DNA of 64,000 nucleotides from contig NZ_JAUSXI010000001.1 of the NCBI RefSeq assembly GCF_030815865.1, forward strand, positions 4,526,001 to 4,590,000, read 5' to 3'. This document shows, piece after piece, positions 1 through 8,850 of this stretch. The first letter of the stretch is position 1. The number at the start of each line of letters is the position of its first letter. The translations under genes were made by a program, and so were the position numbers. The stretch comes from Arthrobacter globiformis. Its GTDB lineage: Bacteria > Actinomycetota > Actinomycetes > Actinomycetales > Micrococcaceae. The notes beneath the pieces are model-generated. The model worked only from the letters and a program-made list of their open reading frames with translations, did not search any database and had not been told where the DNA came from.

Positions 1-1
1 C

Positions 2-496
2 TACAACCTGGTCCGATCCTCGTGCGGCAAGAAATGCGCCGAGGCCGCAGGACTGATCATCCGCGGCCCGGACACACGCTACGGCCCCACCAACAGCACC
101 ACTTTCGAATTCAACACGGTATGGCTCAACGGCAGCCATTCGCGCGGCGTGGTCTGCCACGCTCTCTGCCCCTCTTCGACCGTCATCCGCGCCAACATCC
201 TCGTAGCTGTGCGTGACGCCCTGTGGATGGACGGATCCGGATGGACGGAACAGTCCAACGTCGTCAACGGCCCCAGCAACGTCCCGCCGGACAAAAGCTC
301 GACGACGGCTCCCGCAAAGTTCGTCAATCCCCCCAGGGACCTCCACCTCACCAGCGGCAGTTCGGCGATGGACCGCGCGGGCAGCAGCCCGTCAGGGGTG
401 GACCTGGACCATGTGCCCGTTCCGCAAAAAGGGCGCTGTTCCGGAGCCGGACTGGCCGACGCCGGCGCGTACGAATATGACCCGGCCAACTGCTAG
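2..496 (+). CDS. Secreted parallel beta-helix protein, C-terminal part
   Basis: The reading frame is open from the window edge and gives the last 164 residues of a larger protein whose start lies outside. Short alternating hydrophobic and Asn/Ser-rich stretches (for example TTFEFNTVWLNGSHSRG and STVIRANILVAVRDAL) look like rungs of a right-handed parallel beta-helix, as in pectate-lyase-like proteins. The end, with GLADAGAYEYD, matches the usual C-terminal motif of these extracellular proteins. Several Cys residues suggest export and disulfides. The substrate cannot be told from this piece; a carbohydrate-related role is an inference from the fold. Confidence 0.6.
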   Translation, partial: YNLVRSSCGKKCAEAAGLIIRGPDTRYGPTNSTTFEFNTVWLNGSHSRGVVCHALCPSSTVIRANILVAVRDALWMDGSGWTEQSNVVNGPSNVPPDKSSTTAPAKFVNPPRDLHLTSGSSAMDRAGSSPSGVDLDHVPVPQKGRCSGAGLADAGAYEYDPANC

Positions 497-659
497 CTGT
501 GGCGTAAGTCAGCCCCGGGTGGTAAGTCAGCCCCGACTGGCCGCCGCTCACGGCGGATGAACCGCCGTCGACGCTGGCACTCCCGGTAGCGTCTTCCGCG
601 CGCTGCAGCGCGGGACGATAATCAGATATCCGCTCTGCACACCAATGGAGGTGGTGAAT

Positions 660-956
660 ATGTCTGTATACACGTTGGGTATCTGGCTCGTGAAGCCAGG
701 CCACGAGGACGACTTCGTGAGGGCCTGGAAGGACATGGCCGAGCGGACCCACAAGGATTATCCGGGTGGCCGGGGCCTGCTGATGCGTGACCGTGATGTG
801 CCCAACCGCTTCATCAGCACCGGACCTTGGGCCTCACTCGAGCAGGTCGAACAGTGGCGGGCGTCGCCGGCGTTCACCGAGGGCCTCGCGTCGATCCGCG
901 ACATCATTGAGCACTTCGAGCCGCACACGTTGGAGGAAGCCGCCACGATCGGCTGA
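660..956 (+). CDS. Antibiotic biosynthesis monooxygenase (ABM) domain protein
   Basis: A 98-residue single-domain protein of the dimeric alpha-beta barrel (ABM) type. It opens with VYTLGIWLVKPGHEDDFVRAWKDMAE and ends in a helix rich in Glu and His, as in small quinol or haem monooxygenases and stress proteins of this fold. I chose the ATG at 660 because GGAGG at 647-651 sits 8 bases before it; the in-frame ATG at 645 would overlap that site. It stands alone and the substrate is unknown. Confidence 0.75.
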   Translation: MSVYTLGIWLVKPGHEDDFVRAWKDMAERTHKDYPGGRGLLMRDRDVPNRFISTGPWASLEQVEQWRASPAFTEGLASIRDIIEHFEPHTLEEAATIG

Positions 957-1055
957 GCCGGTCCGGCTCCGTTCAGACCCGGTTCCGTTTACCTGGCATC
1001 AGCGCACCGTATCGCGCGGGCGCTTTCGGTTGCTGTGCCTTCTGTCGCTGTGCGG

Positions 1056-3254
1056 CTAGCGCCGGCTGCGGCGCCGCACGGCTACCAGCACCAAGCCGCC
1101 GAGCAGCAGAGCCGCTCCCGCCACAGCAGCGGCGAGCGTCAGGCCCGATACCCCTGTGTCGGCGAGCATCGGCGGCCCCGTATCCTCGTCCGGGCCTACA
1201 GCGCCGTCCGGGCCTGCAGCAGGGAGCATGGCCACCACCGTCGGCTGCGGGGCGGGCACCAGGCCCGCCGGCTTGGGGCCCTGTGCGGCCGCTGGCTGGG
1301 ACGGCACGGGCGTCTGTGTTGGGCTCGGCGAGGCCGGGGAAGGACCCGCAGTGGGACCAGCGGGCTCTGGCGCTGCTGGATCGGCCGCAGCGCGGAAGGT
1401 GCTCAGCCCGGAGCGGCTGAAGCCGTTCATCGCCTGGGCGGTGAACTCCTCGGCCGCGACAGGCGCGCTAAAGGCCCAGTTTCCTTGGGCGTCCACGTTC
1501 ACATCAAACGGTTCGCTGCCGGGGAAGGTGACCCGGACCTGCGTTCCCGCCGGAACGTCTATGGCCGGAGCCGAGGCGAGCCGGCCGGCGACGCGCTGGC
1601 CGGATTTGATGGGCCCCGGAGGCAGGACGCCGGCAAGGACAGGGCTGTTCAGAAACAGCCTCAGCTGCACGCCCGGAAGGACCGCCATGGATTCCTCGAG
1701 CGTTGCAGCCACCGCGAAATTCTCGGTGGAGAACCTACTGTTGCCCGCGGAGTGTGTGCCCACGGCGTAGTTTCCGCTGATCCAGGGGCCGCCGGAATCG
1801 CCGCCGCTGGATTCCACCGACCTGGACAACAATCCGCGGAAGGAACGCAGGTCAGCAGGGTCCCCCGAGCCCCCGGCCACAATGTAGATCCCCACCTCGT
1901 CGACAGTTCCGCACGACCACCCAATGGTCCGTCCGGAACGGCAGACGGGCTGCCCCTGGAACGGCGACGCCGTGCCCACAATTGGTACTGAGCCGGTTGC
2001 GAGATTGGTGGCATTCGCCCAGGTGGCGGCGGCCGGGCGCGCATCCAGGCCGGGGCGGATGGACTCGATGACGGCGATGTCGTTCCCAGGAGTGCCGGGA
2101 TTCTTCGGATCGGTGACGCGCGAGTTCCCGGGGCCGCCAAACTGGCTGAACCCGAACGTTCCAAGTTTTCCGGTGACTGCGCTTTCGGCCACGGATCCGC
2201 CCGCGGGATCCCCGGCGGGCAGGGTCACCTCGGCGAGCCGCGCGGCGCCGTCGTCAGCGCAGTGGCCGGCCGTGAGGACCAGGGGCCGGCCGTCGGCGTC
2301 GAAGGCGCTGAACCCCGCGGAACAGGCCACCCAGCCGTCGATCCTGTACCCCTGTCCGCCGAAGAAGTCCTCCTCCCGGACCAGAGGCTCCCCGCTCTCC
2401 AGGACCACGTTGGCGTACTGCTGCACGAAATCCGACGGCGACAGGCCTGACCCGTCGGGCGAACCGGCAGACGGGGCAGCCGGACCGTCGGTCTCAGCGG
2501 AACGCCCGGACTGCGGTCCCGACTCGGGCTGGTTCACACCGCCCGTGCGGATGATGAACTTGCCGTCCGCCTCGGCCACGGCTTGGAGCCCGGCCGGTCC
2601 CACTTCCCGGAGGTAGGCCCGGTAAAGCTGCTCAATGCTCGTAGCACGGAGATCTGCCGCCGCTGTGTCCGGCTCGGCGGCAGGCAGGGTGGTGGGTGAA
2701 GAATCCTGGGACGCCGGGAGCGGGGAGGATTGGGAGGAAGGGGTCCCCGCGGCGGGCGCTTCGGAGGGTGCCAGCACGAACTCCTGCCGGGACACCGCGT
2801 CGGCCTCGTTGAGTGCGCGCACGGCGTTGGCGAGGTCCGCGCCGGCACCTCCGACCAGGATCCTGCCCCCGTCCAGCCTGATCGACTCGAATCCTGCGGC
2901 CTTCCGGAGCTCGGGCAGGGCGGCGGCCGCACGCTTGCCTTGCTCTCCTGCGGCGTTGAATTCCGTCATGGTCATGCCGAGGTCCCGCAGAACGGCGTCG
3001 GCAAGGCCTTCTCCGGACAGTTCGGGTGTTGCGGAGCCAACCGCCGGGTCAGCCGGGGACGGCACCGCCGCCGGGGCATCGGGCCCGTCCTGCCTCGTCG
3101 TGCTTTCCGCCGCCGTCGTGCTTTCCGCCGCCGTCGTGCTTTCCAGGGCAGCGTATGCGGGCACGGACGCGACCGGGGCACCGAGCGCCACCGCAGCCGC
3201 CGCCGCTAGGGCGAGTGCGCGCCGGAGGAAAGGGCCATATGTGGAAGAAGTCAC
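1056..3254 (-). CDS. Secreted trypsin-like serine protease with LPXTG-like anchor
   Basis: A 732-residue preproprotein. Residues 1-35 are a signal peptide ending PAYA. A pro-region follows, with a segment like the alpha-lytic protease pro-domain (about 205-235). The S1 protease domain has the full triad: His in VLTAGHC (about 330), Asp in NDIAVIE (about 391) and Ser in GGDSGGPW (about 486). A bacterial Ig-like stretch, a Pro/Ser/Thr-rich linker, LADTG (about 696), a hydrophobic segment and RRRSRR complete a sortase-type wall anchor, with Ala in place of Pro in the motif. An 18-bp DNA repeat at 3097-3144 encodes a repeated STTAAE near the N-terminus. Its GTG start overlaps the phosphatase stop (GTGA), so the two are probably co-translated. 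Confidence 0.85.
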   Translation of the reverse strand: MTSSTYGPFLRRALALAAAAAVALGAPVASVPAYAALESTTAAESTTAAESTTRQDGPDAPAAVPSPADPAVGSATPELSGEGLADAVLRDLGMTMTEFNAAGEQGKRAAAALPELRKAAGFESIRLDGGRILVGGAGADLANAVRALNEADAVSRQEFVLAPSEAPAAGTPSSQSSPLPASQDSSPTTLPAAEPDTAAADLRATSIEQLYRAYLREVGPAGLQAVAEADGKFIIRTGGVNQPESGPQSGRSAETDGPAAPSAGSPDGSGLSPSDFVQQYANVVLESGEPLVREEDFFGGQGYRIDGWVACSAGFSAFDADGRPLVLTAGHCADDGAARLAEVTLPAGDPAGGSVAESAVTGKLGTFGFSQFGGPGNSRVTDPKNPGTPGNDIAVIESIRPGLDARPAAATWANATNLATGSVPIVGTASPFQGQPVCRSGRTIGWSCGTVDEVGIYIVAGGSGDPADLRSFRGLLSRSVESSGGDSGGPWISGNYAVGTHSAGNSRFSTENFAVAATLEESMAVLPGVQLRLFLNSPVLAGVLPPGPIKSGQRVAGRLASAPAIDVPAGTQVRVTFPGSEPFDVNVDAQGNWAFSAPVAAEEFTAQAMNGFSRSGLSTFRAAADPAAPEPAGPTAGPSPASPSPTQTPVPSQPAAAQGPKPAGLVPAPQPTVVAMLPAAGPDGAVGPDEDTGPPMLADTGVSGLTLAAAVAGAALLLGGLVLVAVRRRSRR

Positions 3255-3994
3255 AGGGAAACCCTAGCGCCGAGGACGGCCAGCACCGACTCCAGCTCAG
3301 GCTCGGTGACGCCGTTCCCCAGCAGGAATTCCCGGGTGTTGAGCTGCCGCACGAAGTCCAGAACCCGGGCGCCGCGGGTCTCCAGAAGCGGCGCGAGGGT
3401 TTGTTCGTCGAGGTAGCGTTCGTGCGGATGCGGCGGCCACATGGTCCGGTGGCGTTCGTTAATGCTGCGCATGGCGGCCTGGTAGCCGGCCACGATCTCG
3501 GCGTCACTGGCGCCTGCAAGGTCCTGGAGCATCGCTGCGATCATGCCGCTGCGGTCCCGGCCAGCGGAACAGTGGATCACGACGCCCCCTGGCGCAGCGG
3601 CCACCGCCCTGAAGACAGCGGCCAGCCGGTGCGGAAAGAGGCGGGCATTGGCGGCATAGTGCGCGGGATCGTTCAGGTAGGGGTCGCACAGTGCCTTGAA
3701 CTCAGGGTTTTCCGGGTCCTCGGTGGGTGCATGAACGACGTCGAACGCGGCGAGCGCCTCACCCACGTCAGGATCGCTGGGCCTGGGCTGGCGTTCGGCG
3801 GCGTTGCGGAGGTCAATGATCGTGCGGATGCCATCGCGGTAGGCTTCCTGCCAGCCCGCCTCCGTGAGCCATTCCCGCCGCCCCATCCGGTAGACGGAGC
3901 CAGCCACAAGCCAGGCGTTCACCGCCCCGTCCCAGCCGATTTGTCCCCTCGCGTTCACGGAGCCAGCTAACCACACCTGCCCCGGCTGCCGCAC
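3251..3994 (-). CDS. Protein-tyrosine/serine phosphatase family protein
   Basis: A 247-residue cytoplasmic phosphatase of the dual-specificity, tyrosine phosphatase-like family common in actinobacteria. The P-loop signature CX5R is seen in VIHCSAGRDRSG (about residue 140). The N-terminal part keeps the family arrangement (WDGAVNAW, GSVYRMG, GIRTIIDLRN), and an Asp-containing loop precedes the active site. The stop overlaps the start of the secreted protease by 4 bases. The physiological substrate is unknown. Confidence 0.82.
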   Translation of the reverse strand: MRQPGQVWLAGSVNARGQIGWDGAVNAWLVAGSVYRMGRREWLTEAGWQEAYRDGIRTIIDLRNAAERQPRPSDPDVGEALAAFDVVHAPTEDPENPEFKALCDPYLNDPAHYAANARLFPHRLAAVFRAVAAAPGGVVIHCSAGRDRSGMIAAMLQDLAGASDAEIVAGYQAAMRSINERHRTMWPPHPHERYLDEQTLAPLLETRGARVLDFVRQLNTREFLLGNGVTEPELESVLAVLGARVSL

Positions 3995-4112
3995 GGGGTT
4001 CGGAGCAAGTTCCGGCTGATGGCGGCTGGCCGGCCAGCCCGGAGCCTTGACCGCCGGAGTACCCTAAGGGAACGGCGCCGCTCCTCAACCTGAGCAAATA
4101 TGGGGGTTCTTC

Positions 4113-4961
4113 ATGGCAACCAAACAGCCTTTGCGACGGCGGCTCGCCCGCCTCACCGGGGTCATCGCGGCGCTGGCCTTCGCCGGCCTGACTGCCGCGC
4201 CGGCCTCCGCGGACCGGTTTGATTCCTACGTCGCGCTGGGAGATTCCTATGCGGCAGGCCAGGGCGCCGGACCGTACGCGGACACCTGCCTGCGGAGTGA
4301 CCACGGCTATCCGGCGCTGCTGGACGCGGTGCGCAAGATCAGCCTGGCCGGGAATGCGGCCTGCAGCGGCGCCACCACCAGCACGGTCCGGGCAGACCAA
4401 ATCCCCTCGCTGGACAAGAGGGTGGATCTGGTGACCGTCACCGCAGGCGGCAACGACCTTGACTCTATTGGCGCGCTGGTCATCTGCTCGCAGGACTCCG
4501 GTCAGGCATGCACCGCCGCTCTGGCCCAACGGGCCGCCGTCCTGCAGACAGCCCTGAACACCCCGGCGGCAAGCCCGTTTTTCCAGGATCTTCTGGCCAT
4601 GCTGAACGACGTCAAAGCGAAGGCACCGCGTGCTGACATCTATGTGACCGGCTACCCGTTGCTGTTCGAGCCATTCGCCGGCCCGGCTGCCGGTCCAATA
4701 AACGGGCTGACGCAGCAGCTGAACGCGGTCATTGCCACGGCGGCCCGCCAAGCGGACGGCGGGCGTTCGAAGGTTAATTATGTAGATGTGTCGCGAGCGT
4801 TCGCAGGCCACGGAATCGGCTCCGCGCAGCCGTGGATCGTGGTTCCGCCGCAGCTCTGCACTGCCTCCGCGGCCTGCGGCACACCGACCGACGCTTTCCA
4901 CCCGACGGCTGACGGCTACGCCAACGGCTACGCGGCCTCCATCCGGGCGGCTTTCCGCTAG
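4113..4961 (+). CDS. Secreted SGNH/GDSL hydrolase
   Basis: A 282-residue exported esterase or lipase. The signal peptide (RRRLARLTGVIAALAFAGL, cleavage after ASA at about 33) is followed by the family blocks: GDSYAAGQG with the nucleophile Ser at about 45, the oxyanion GGND at about 112, and the catalytic Asp-x-x-His in TDAFHPT near 262-265. Paired Cys residues (TCLRSD, ACSG, ICSQDSGQAC, LCTASAAC) match the secreted Streptomyces-type enzymes with disulfides. It is transcribed away from the phosphatase/protease pair. The substrate is likely a short-chain or lipid ester. Confidence 0.88.
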   Translation: MATKQPLRRRLARLTGVIAALAFAGLTAAPASADRFDSYVALGDSYAAGQGAGPYADTCLRSDHGYPALLDAVRKISLAGNAACSGATTSTVRADQIPSLDKRVDLVTVTAGGNDLDSIGALVICSQDSGQACTAALAQRAAVLQTALNTPAASPFFQDLLAMLNDVKAKAPRADIYVTGYPLLFEPFAGPAAGPINGLTQQLNAVIATAARQADGGRSKVNYVDVSRAFAGHGIGSAQPWIVVPPQLCTASAACGTPTDAFHPTADGYANGYAASIRAAFR

Positions 4962-5040
4962 TTCCCGTGCTGCACCGGGACCGCCCGCTTTGCCGGCCTC
5001 AGTGGGTGTGCCAGGCGCTGCGCGTGGCTAGGCTGGTGTC

Positions 5041-5472
5041 ATGATCACAGTCTCGGGCACTGTCAGTTCTTCCCTGCCGGCGCGGACTGCGTTCGCCTAC
5101 CTGTCCGCCTTCGAACACACCAGTGAGTGGGACCCGGGCACCGCGGTGATGGACAGGCTGACTGAGGGGCCCGTCGCCGTCGGCCACCGCTACCATGCCG
5201 AGGCGCTGTTCCGGAACAAGCGCCAGCCCATCGAGTATGAGGTCATCGAACTGTTCGACAACCACATCAAGCTCCGGGGCGAACACCGGAACCTCGTGGC
5301 CTTTGACTCGCTCGACGTGCGGTCGCTCAGCTCCGGTTCCGACATCCTGTACACGGCCCAGTTCAGCATCAACTGGCCGTACAAGCTGCTGCAGCCGTTC
5401 CTCAAGCCGCAGTTCACGAAGCTGCGCGACCCTGCCCTGAACGGGCTCCGGCAGAAACTCGAATCGCTGTAA
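5041..5472 (+). CDS. SRPBCC (polyketide cyclase/START-like) family protein
   Basis: A 143-residue helix-grip protein beginning [32 protein letters not shown], the usual N-terminal strand-helix of the SRPBCC family, and ending in a long C-terminal helix ([16 protein letters not shown]). Such proteins bind hydrophobic ligands or act as simple cyclases or dehydratases. No catalytic residues can be assigned. It lies 34 bases before the small DUF6480-like gene and may share its transcript. Confidence 0.78.
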   Translation: MITVSGTVSSSLPARTAFAYLSAFEHTSEWDPGTAVMDRLTEGPVAVGHRYHAEALFRNKRQPIEYEVIELFDNHIKLRGEHRNLVAFDSLDVRSLSSGSDILYTAQFSINWPYKLLQPFLKPQFTKLRDPALNGLRQKLESL

Positions 5473-5506
5473 CCGTCCCAGCCGCAATTCGTCACAGGAG
5501 GACTCC

Positions 5507-5737
5507 ATGAGCAGCCAGAACCCCGACCCCCTTGAAGACCACATCACCGGGCTGGAACCGGGCGGCGGAGTGCCGCCGGGGGAAACACCGCCCGCTGAAG
5601 GCTCCACCGGCGGGCCGCAGGGCCACGACGAGGGCGGGCCGCCGCGGGGAACGCAGGTGGCAGTGCTGATAGTCATCGGACTTGTGGTGTTGCTGTGCCT
5701 GCTGTTCTTCGTCGGCTACATCGTCGGCCTGCTCTAG
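5507..5737 (+). CDS. Small membrane protein, DUF6480-like
   Basis: A 76-residue protein with a Pro/Gly/Glu-rich N-terminal half ([22 protein letters not shown]) and one C-terminal membrane helix ([24 protein letters not shown]). The [16 protein letters not shown] block is what I recall as the hallmark of the DUF6480 family of actinobacteria. A good ribosome binding site, AGGAGG, lies 7 bases before the ATG. Function is unknown. Confidence 0.72.
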   Translation: MSSQNPDPLEDHITGLEPGGGVPPGETPPAEGSTGGPQGHDEGGPPRGTQVAVLIVIGLVVLLCLLFFVGYIVGLL

Positions 5738-5776
5738 GCGGGCCTCGGTAGACGGCGGCGGGTCAGGTCCCGCGGG

Positions 5777-6631
5777 TCACTCATCCCAGTCGAAGAACCC
5801 TTTGCCGGTCTTGCGGCCCAGTTCGCCGCGGGCCACCTTGTCCCTGAGGATCTGCGGCGGAGCGAAGCGCTCCCCCAGCGTGGAGTGCAGGTACTCGGCG
5901 ATGCCCAGACGGACGTCCAGGCCCACAATGTCGGTGGTTTTCAGCGGACCGGTGGGGTGCTTGTAGCCGAGCACCATGGCGGCGTCAATGTCCTCCGCGG
6001 AGGCCACCCCTTCTTCCACCATGCGCATCGCTTCCAGCGCAATCGCCACGCCGAGTCGCGAGGACGCGAACCCCGGGGCGTCATTGACGACGACGGCGGT
6101 CTTGCCCAGCGCTTCCGTCCAGCCTTTCGCTTCGGCCGCCAGCTCGGGTGACGTCTCCTTCGCCACCACCACCTCGACCAGGGTGGAGGCGGGCACGGGA
6201 TTAAAGAAGTGCAGGCCCACGAAGTTGGCCGGCCGCTGCAGCTGGGCGGCGAGGTCGGTGACCGAGAGCGAGGAGGTGTTCGAAGCCAGGAACGCTTCGG
6301 GGGGAAGCTGTTCCTCGACGGCCTTCAGTGCGCTGACCTTCAGCTCGAAATCCTCCGGGACCGCTTCCACCACGAGGCCGCAGCCAGCGAAGGCCGAGTA
6401 GTCGGTGGACGTGCTGAACCGCGCCAGGACATCCTCCGGGGCTCCGTCCAGAACGCCGCGGGCAGCGGACTTGGCCACGGCGTCGGCGACCCGGGTGCGG
6501 GCGCCAGCGGCAGCATCGCCGTCGCGCTCCACCACCACCACAGTGGCGCCCTTGATGAGGAATGCGTGGGCGATTCCGGCGCCCATCCGGCCGCCGCCGA
6601 GGACTCCGACGTGTTGGGGAAAGGCGGTCAT
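5777..6631 (-). CDS. 3-hydroxyacyl-CoA dehydrogenase
   Basis: A 284-residue NAD-dependent enzyme that oxidises 3-hydroxyacyl-CoA to 3-ketoacyl-CoA. The N-terminal Rossmann motif is GGGRMGAGIAHAF; family blocks NTSSLSVTDLA, GLHFFNPVP (catalytic His) and the C-terminal helical domain (LGYKHPTGPLKTTDIVGLDV) are present. It is the size of PaaH/Hbd-type enzymes. The ATG at 6629-6631 overlaps the stop of the upstream hydratase (TGATG), so it is the last gene of a coupled thiolase-hydratase-dehydrogenase operon. The PaaR-like operator before the operon suggests the beta-oxidation branch of phenylacetate breakdown (PaaH role), but general fatty acid oxidation is possible. Confidence 0.88.
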   Translation of the reverse strand: MTAFPQHVGVLGGGRMGAGIAHAFLIKGATVVVVERDGDAAAGARTRVADAVAKSAARGVLDGAPEDVLARFSTSTDYSAFAGCGLVVEAVPEDFELKVSALKAVEEQLPPEAFLASNTSSLSVTDLAAQLQRPANFVGLHFFNPVPASTLVEVVVAKETSPELAAEAKGWTEALGKTAVVVNDAPGFASSRLGVAIALEAMRMVEEGVASAEDIDAAMVLGYKHPTGPLKTTDIVGLDVRLGIAEYLHSTLGERFAPPQILRDKVARGELGRKTGKGFFDWDE

Positions 6632-7452
6632 CACTTGGTCCCGTCTATGTTGCTCTTTTGGTTGTTCTTCCTGTCCAGGAAAGCCTGCATCCGGTCGAAT
6701 TTGGCCTGCGATTCGAAGAGGATTCCCTGCGCCAGCTGGTCGATCAGCGGGTGCGCCTCCGCCGGTGCGTGGAACAACGACTTGGTGATCCGCACGGCCA
6801 GCGGGTCCTGGCGGGCAATGCGGTCGGCCAGCCGGTGGGCGGCGTCCATGAGCTCGGCAGCCTCGTGGAGTTCGGTGACCAGGTTGACGGCGAGGGCCTC
6901 CTCTGCCTTCAGCACCCGTCCGGCCAGCAGGATTTCCTTGGCCACCGGCTCCCCCACGAGTTCCTTCAGCCGCCAGCTGGCGCCGGCAGCGGCCAGGATG
7001 CCCAGGCCGGTTTCCGGGTTGCCGACCCGCACCGCCGGGGTGCCGATCCGGAAGTCGGCAGCGTACGCCAGTTCGGCGCCGCCGCCCAGGCAGTAGCCGT
7101 CCAGTGCCGCGATCACCGGCATGGGCAGCTTGGCGATCCGCGCAAAGATGGTGGAGTTGATACCCTGCAGCGCGTCGTCGCGGCGCCGTTCCCGCAGCTG
7201 GGCGATGTCCGCGCCCGAGGCAAAGACGCCCCCGGTGCCGGCGATGATGAGGACCTTGGGCTCCTTCTCCAGCGCGGCGCACACGGCATGGAGCTCGTCC
7301 ACCATCTGCTGGTCGATGGCGTTCCGGACGTCCGGGCGGTTGAGGAGCACCACCACCCGGTCCCCGCGTTCTTCGACCAGGAGGGTGCTGAATTGCAGGG
7401 TGCTCAAGTGTCCGTTCGCGCTGTCCTGGTTCGTACTGTCCTGGCCCGGCAC
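6631..7452 (-). CDS. Enoyl-CoA hydratase/isomerase family protein
   Basis: A crotonase-fold enzyme of 273 residues that hydrates enoyl-CoA. Blocks seen: NRPDVRNAI, FASGADIAQL (CoA oxyanion hole), YCLGGGAELAYAADFRI and the active-site Glu region VGNPETGLGIL. I chose the GTG at 7452: it overlaps the thiolase stop (TAGTG) and has GGAG 8 bases upstream. A TTG further in (LSTLQFSTLL) is the alternative, and an in-frame ATG at 7500 would lie inside the thiolase gene. It is the second gene of the coupled beta-oxidation operon. Confidence 0.86.
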   Translation of the reverse strand: MPGQDSTNQDSANGHLSTLQFSTLLVEERGDRVVVLLNRPDVRNAIDQQMVDELHAVCAALEKEPKVLIIAGTGGVFASGADIAQLRERRRDDALQGINSTIFARIAKLPMPVIAALDGYCLGGGAELAYAADFRIGTPAVRVGNPETGLGILAAAGASWRLKELVGEPVAKEILLAGRVLKAEEALAVNLVTELHEAAELMDAAHRLADRIARQDPLAVRITKSLFHAPAEAHPLIDQLAQGILFESQAKFDRMQAFLDRKNNQKSNIDGTK

Positions 7453-8663
7453 TACACGCGCTCCAGCAGCATGGCGGTGCCCTGGCCCACGCCGATGCAC
7501 ATGGTGGCCAGGCCGATCCGCGCGTCTTCGCGCTCCATCCGGCCCAGCAGGGTGATGGCGATCCGGGAGCCGCTGGAACCCAGCGGGTGCCCCAAAGCGA
7601 TCGCACCGCCGTCGTTGTTCACTATGTCCGGGTCAAGCCCAAGGCGCCGCACGCTCGCAAGTGACTGGGTGGCAAACGCCTCGTTAAGTTCGACGGCGCC
7701 AAGGTCACCGACGCTGAGCCCGCTCCGCTTGAGCACCTTCTGGGTAGCCGGAACGGGGCCGATGCCCATGATTTCCGGCTCGCAGCCGGCGGACGCGCCG
7801 TCGATGATGCGGGCGCGGGGCGTGAGGCCCAGCCGCTGGATCGCGGCCTCGGAGGCCACGATGATAGCGGAGGCGCCGTCGTTGAGGGAGGAAGAGTTGC
7901 CGGCGGTGACCACCGAGCCGCCCGGAACCACAGGGCGGAGGCCGGACAGGACGTCCATGCTGGTGCCTGCGCGGGGCCCCTCATCGGTGTCCACCACCGT
8001 CTCGGCCTTGCGGGTCTTGACCGTCACCGGGACGATTTCGTCCTTGAAGCGGCCCGCCTCGATGGCCGCGAGTGCTTTTTCGTGGGACCGGACGGCGAAG
8101 GCGTCGGCGTCCTCGCGGGAAATGCCATCCACGCGGCCCACTTCCTCGGCGGTTTCCGGCATGGAGAACGTCATCTTGCCGTCGCGCGACAGCTCGCCCT
8201 TCTTGAACAGCGGGTTCACGAAGCGCCAGCCGATGGAGGTGTCGAAGATGTCGCCGGGCTTCGCGAACGCCGCCTGCGGCTTCTCCTGGACCCAGGGCGC
8301 GCGACTCATGGACTCCACGCCGCCGGCCACCACGATGTCCGCGGCCCCGGACTTGATCATCTGGCTGGCCATGATGATGGCGCTCAGGCCGGAGGCGCAG
8401 AGCCGGTTCACGGTGATGCCGGGGATGTGCAGCGGGAGGCCGGCGAGGATGGTGGCCATGCGCGCCACGTTGCGGTTCTCCTCGCCGGCGCCGTTGGCGT
8501 TGCCGAGGATGACCTCGTCGATCGCGTCCGGATCCATGCCTGCCCGGGCCACGGCCTCGCGGACCACCAGCGCGGCGAGATCATCGGGCCGGACCGCCGA
8601 AAGCGCTCCGCCGTATCGTCCCACCGGGGTGCGGGCACCGCCAACCAGAAAAGCCTCGACCAT
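7452..8663 (-). CDS. Acetyl-CoA C-acyltransferase (thiolase)
   Basis: A 403-residue degradative thiolase that cleaves 3-ketoacyl-CoA with CoA. The acylated Cys is in VNRLCASGLSAI (about residue 90); GHPLGSSGSRI carries the catalytic His, and the second Cys is in TMCIGVGQGTAML at the C-terminus. GGVESMSRAPW and ELNEAFA are also typical. It is the first gene of a three-gene operon, overlapping the hydratase start by one base. In phenylacetate catabolism this place is held by PaaJ (beta-ketoadipyl-CoA thiolase); the upstream operator supports that reading. Confidence 0.9.
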   Translation of the reverse strand: MVEAFLVGGARTPVGRYGGALSAVRPDDLAALVVREAVARAGMDPDAIDEVILGNANGAGEENRNVARMATILAGLPLHIPGITVNRLCASGLSAIIMASQMIKSGAADIVVAGGVESMSRAPWVQEKPQAAFAKPGDIFDTSIGWRFVNPLFKKGELSRDGKMTFSMPETAEEVGRVDGISREDADAFAVRSHEKALAAIEAGRFKDEIVPVTVKTRKAETVVDTDEGPRAGTSMDVLSGLRPVVPGGSVVTAGNSSSLNDGASAIIVASEAAIQRLGLTPRARIIDGASAGCEPEIMGIGPVPATQKVLKRSGLSVGDLGAVELNEAFATQSLASVRRLGLDPDIVNNDGGAIALGHPLGSSGSRIAITLLGRMEREDARIGLATMCIGVGQGTAMLLERV

Positions 8664-8707
8664 GAGAACATCCTTTTCGCAGAAGCTGGGCCGGAAACGA
8701 ATAAATT

Positions 8708-8721
8708 ACCGACCGTTCGTT
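8708..8721. promoter_or_regulatory. PaaR-like TetR operator before the beta-oxidation operon
   Basis: The sequence ACCGACCGTTCGTT fits the core ACCGNNCGNNCGGT of the PaaR operator known in Corynebacterium at 13 of 14 positions. It lies about 45 bases upstream of the thiolase ATG, in an AT-rich stretch that probably holds the promoter. No PaaR gene is in the window. Other TetR-type fatty acid regulators use related sites, so the regulator's identity is inferred. Confidence 0.5.
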
Positions 8722-8762
8722 CTATAAAGATTACACGGTGCGGGCAACCGGTCAACGGGACC

Positions 8763-8826
8763 GGAGTTTTTGTCCACTTGTCGCGACCTCACGTGCCTCG
8801 AAGTCGTGACAAGTGGACATAAACTC
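8763..8826. repeat. Intergenic palindrome, copy 1 (GTCCACTTG arm type)
   Basis: An imperfect inverted repeat of 64 bp. The left arm has TTTTTGTCCACTTGTCGCGA and the right arm is its near complement, TCGTGACAAGTGGACATAAA. It lies beyond the stop of the pentapeptide gene. The same arm sequences occur at 47984-48048, and related palindromes are at 10846, 12474 and 59027. The T-rich ends next to a stem could terminate transcription. Confidence 0.7.
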
Positions 8827-8850
8827 TTCCGCTTTCGTGGGCCGGGCTCG

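Noticed and set aside
3097..3144. 18-bp tandem DNA repeat
   Set aside because: It lies inside the protease gene, keeps the frame and encodes a repeated STTAAE; not a separate element.
6562..8727. Long plus-strand open frame of 721 codons opposite the beta-oxidation genes
   Set aside because: It is antisense to three recognised genes with complete motifs; its translation is rich in Arg, Ser and Pro and shows no family pattern. Long antisense frames are expected at this GC content.
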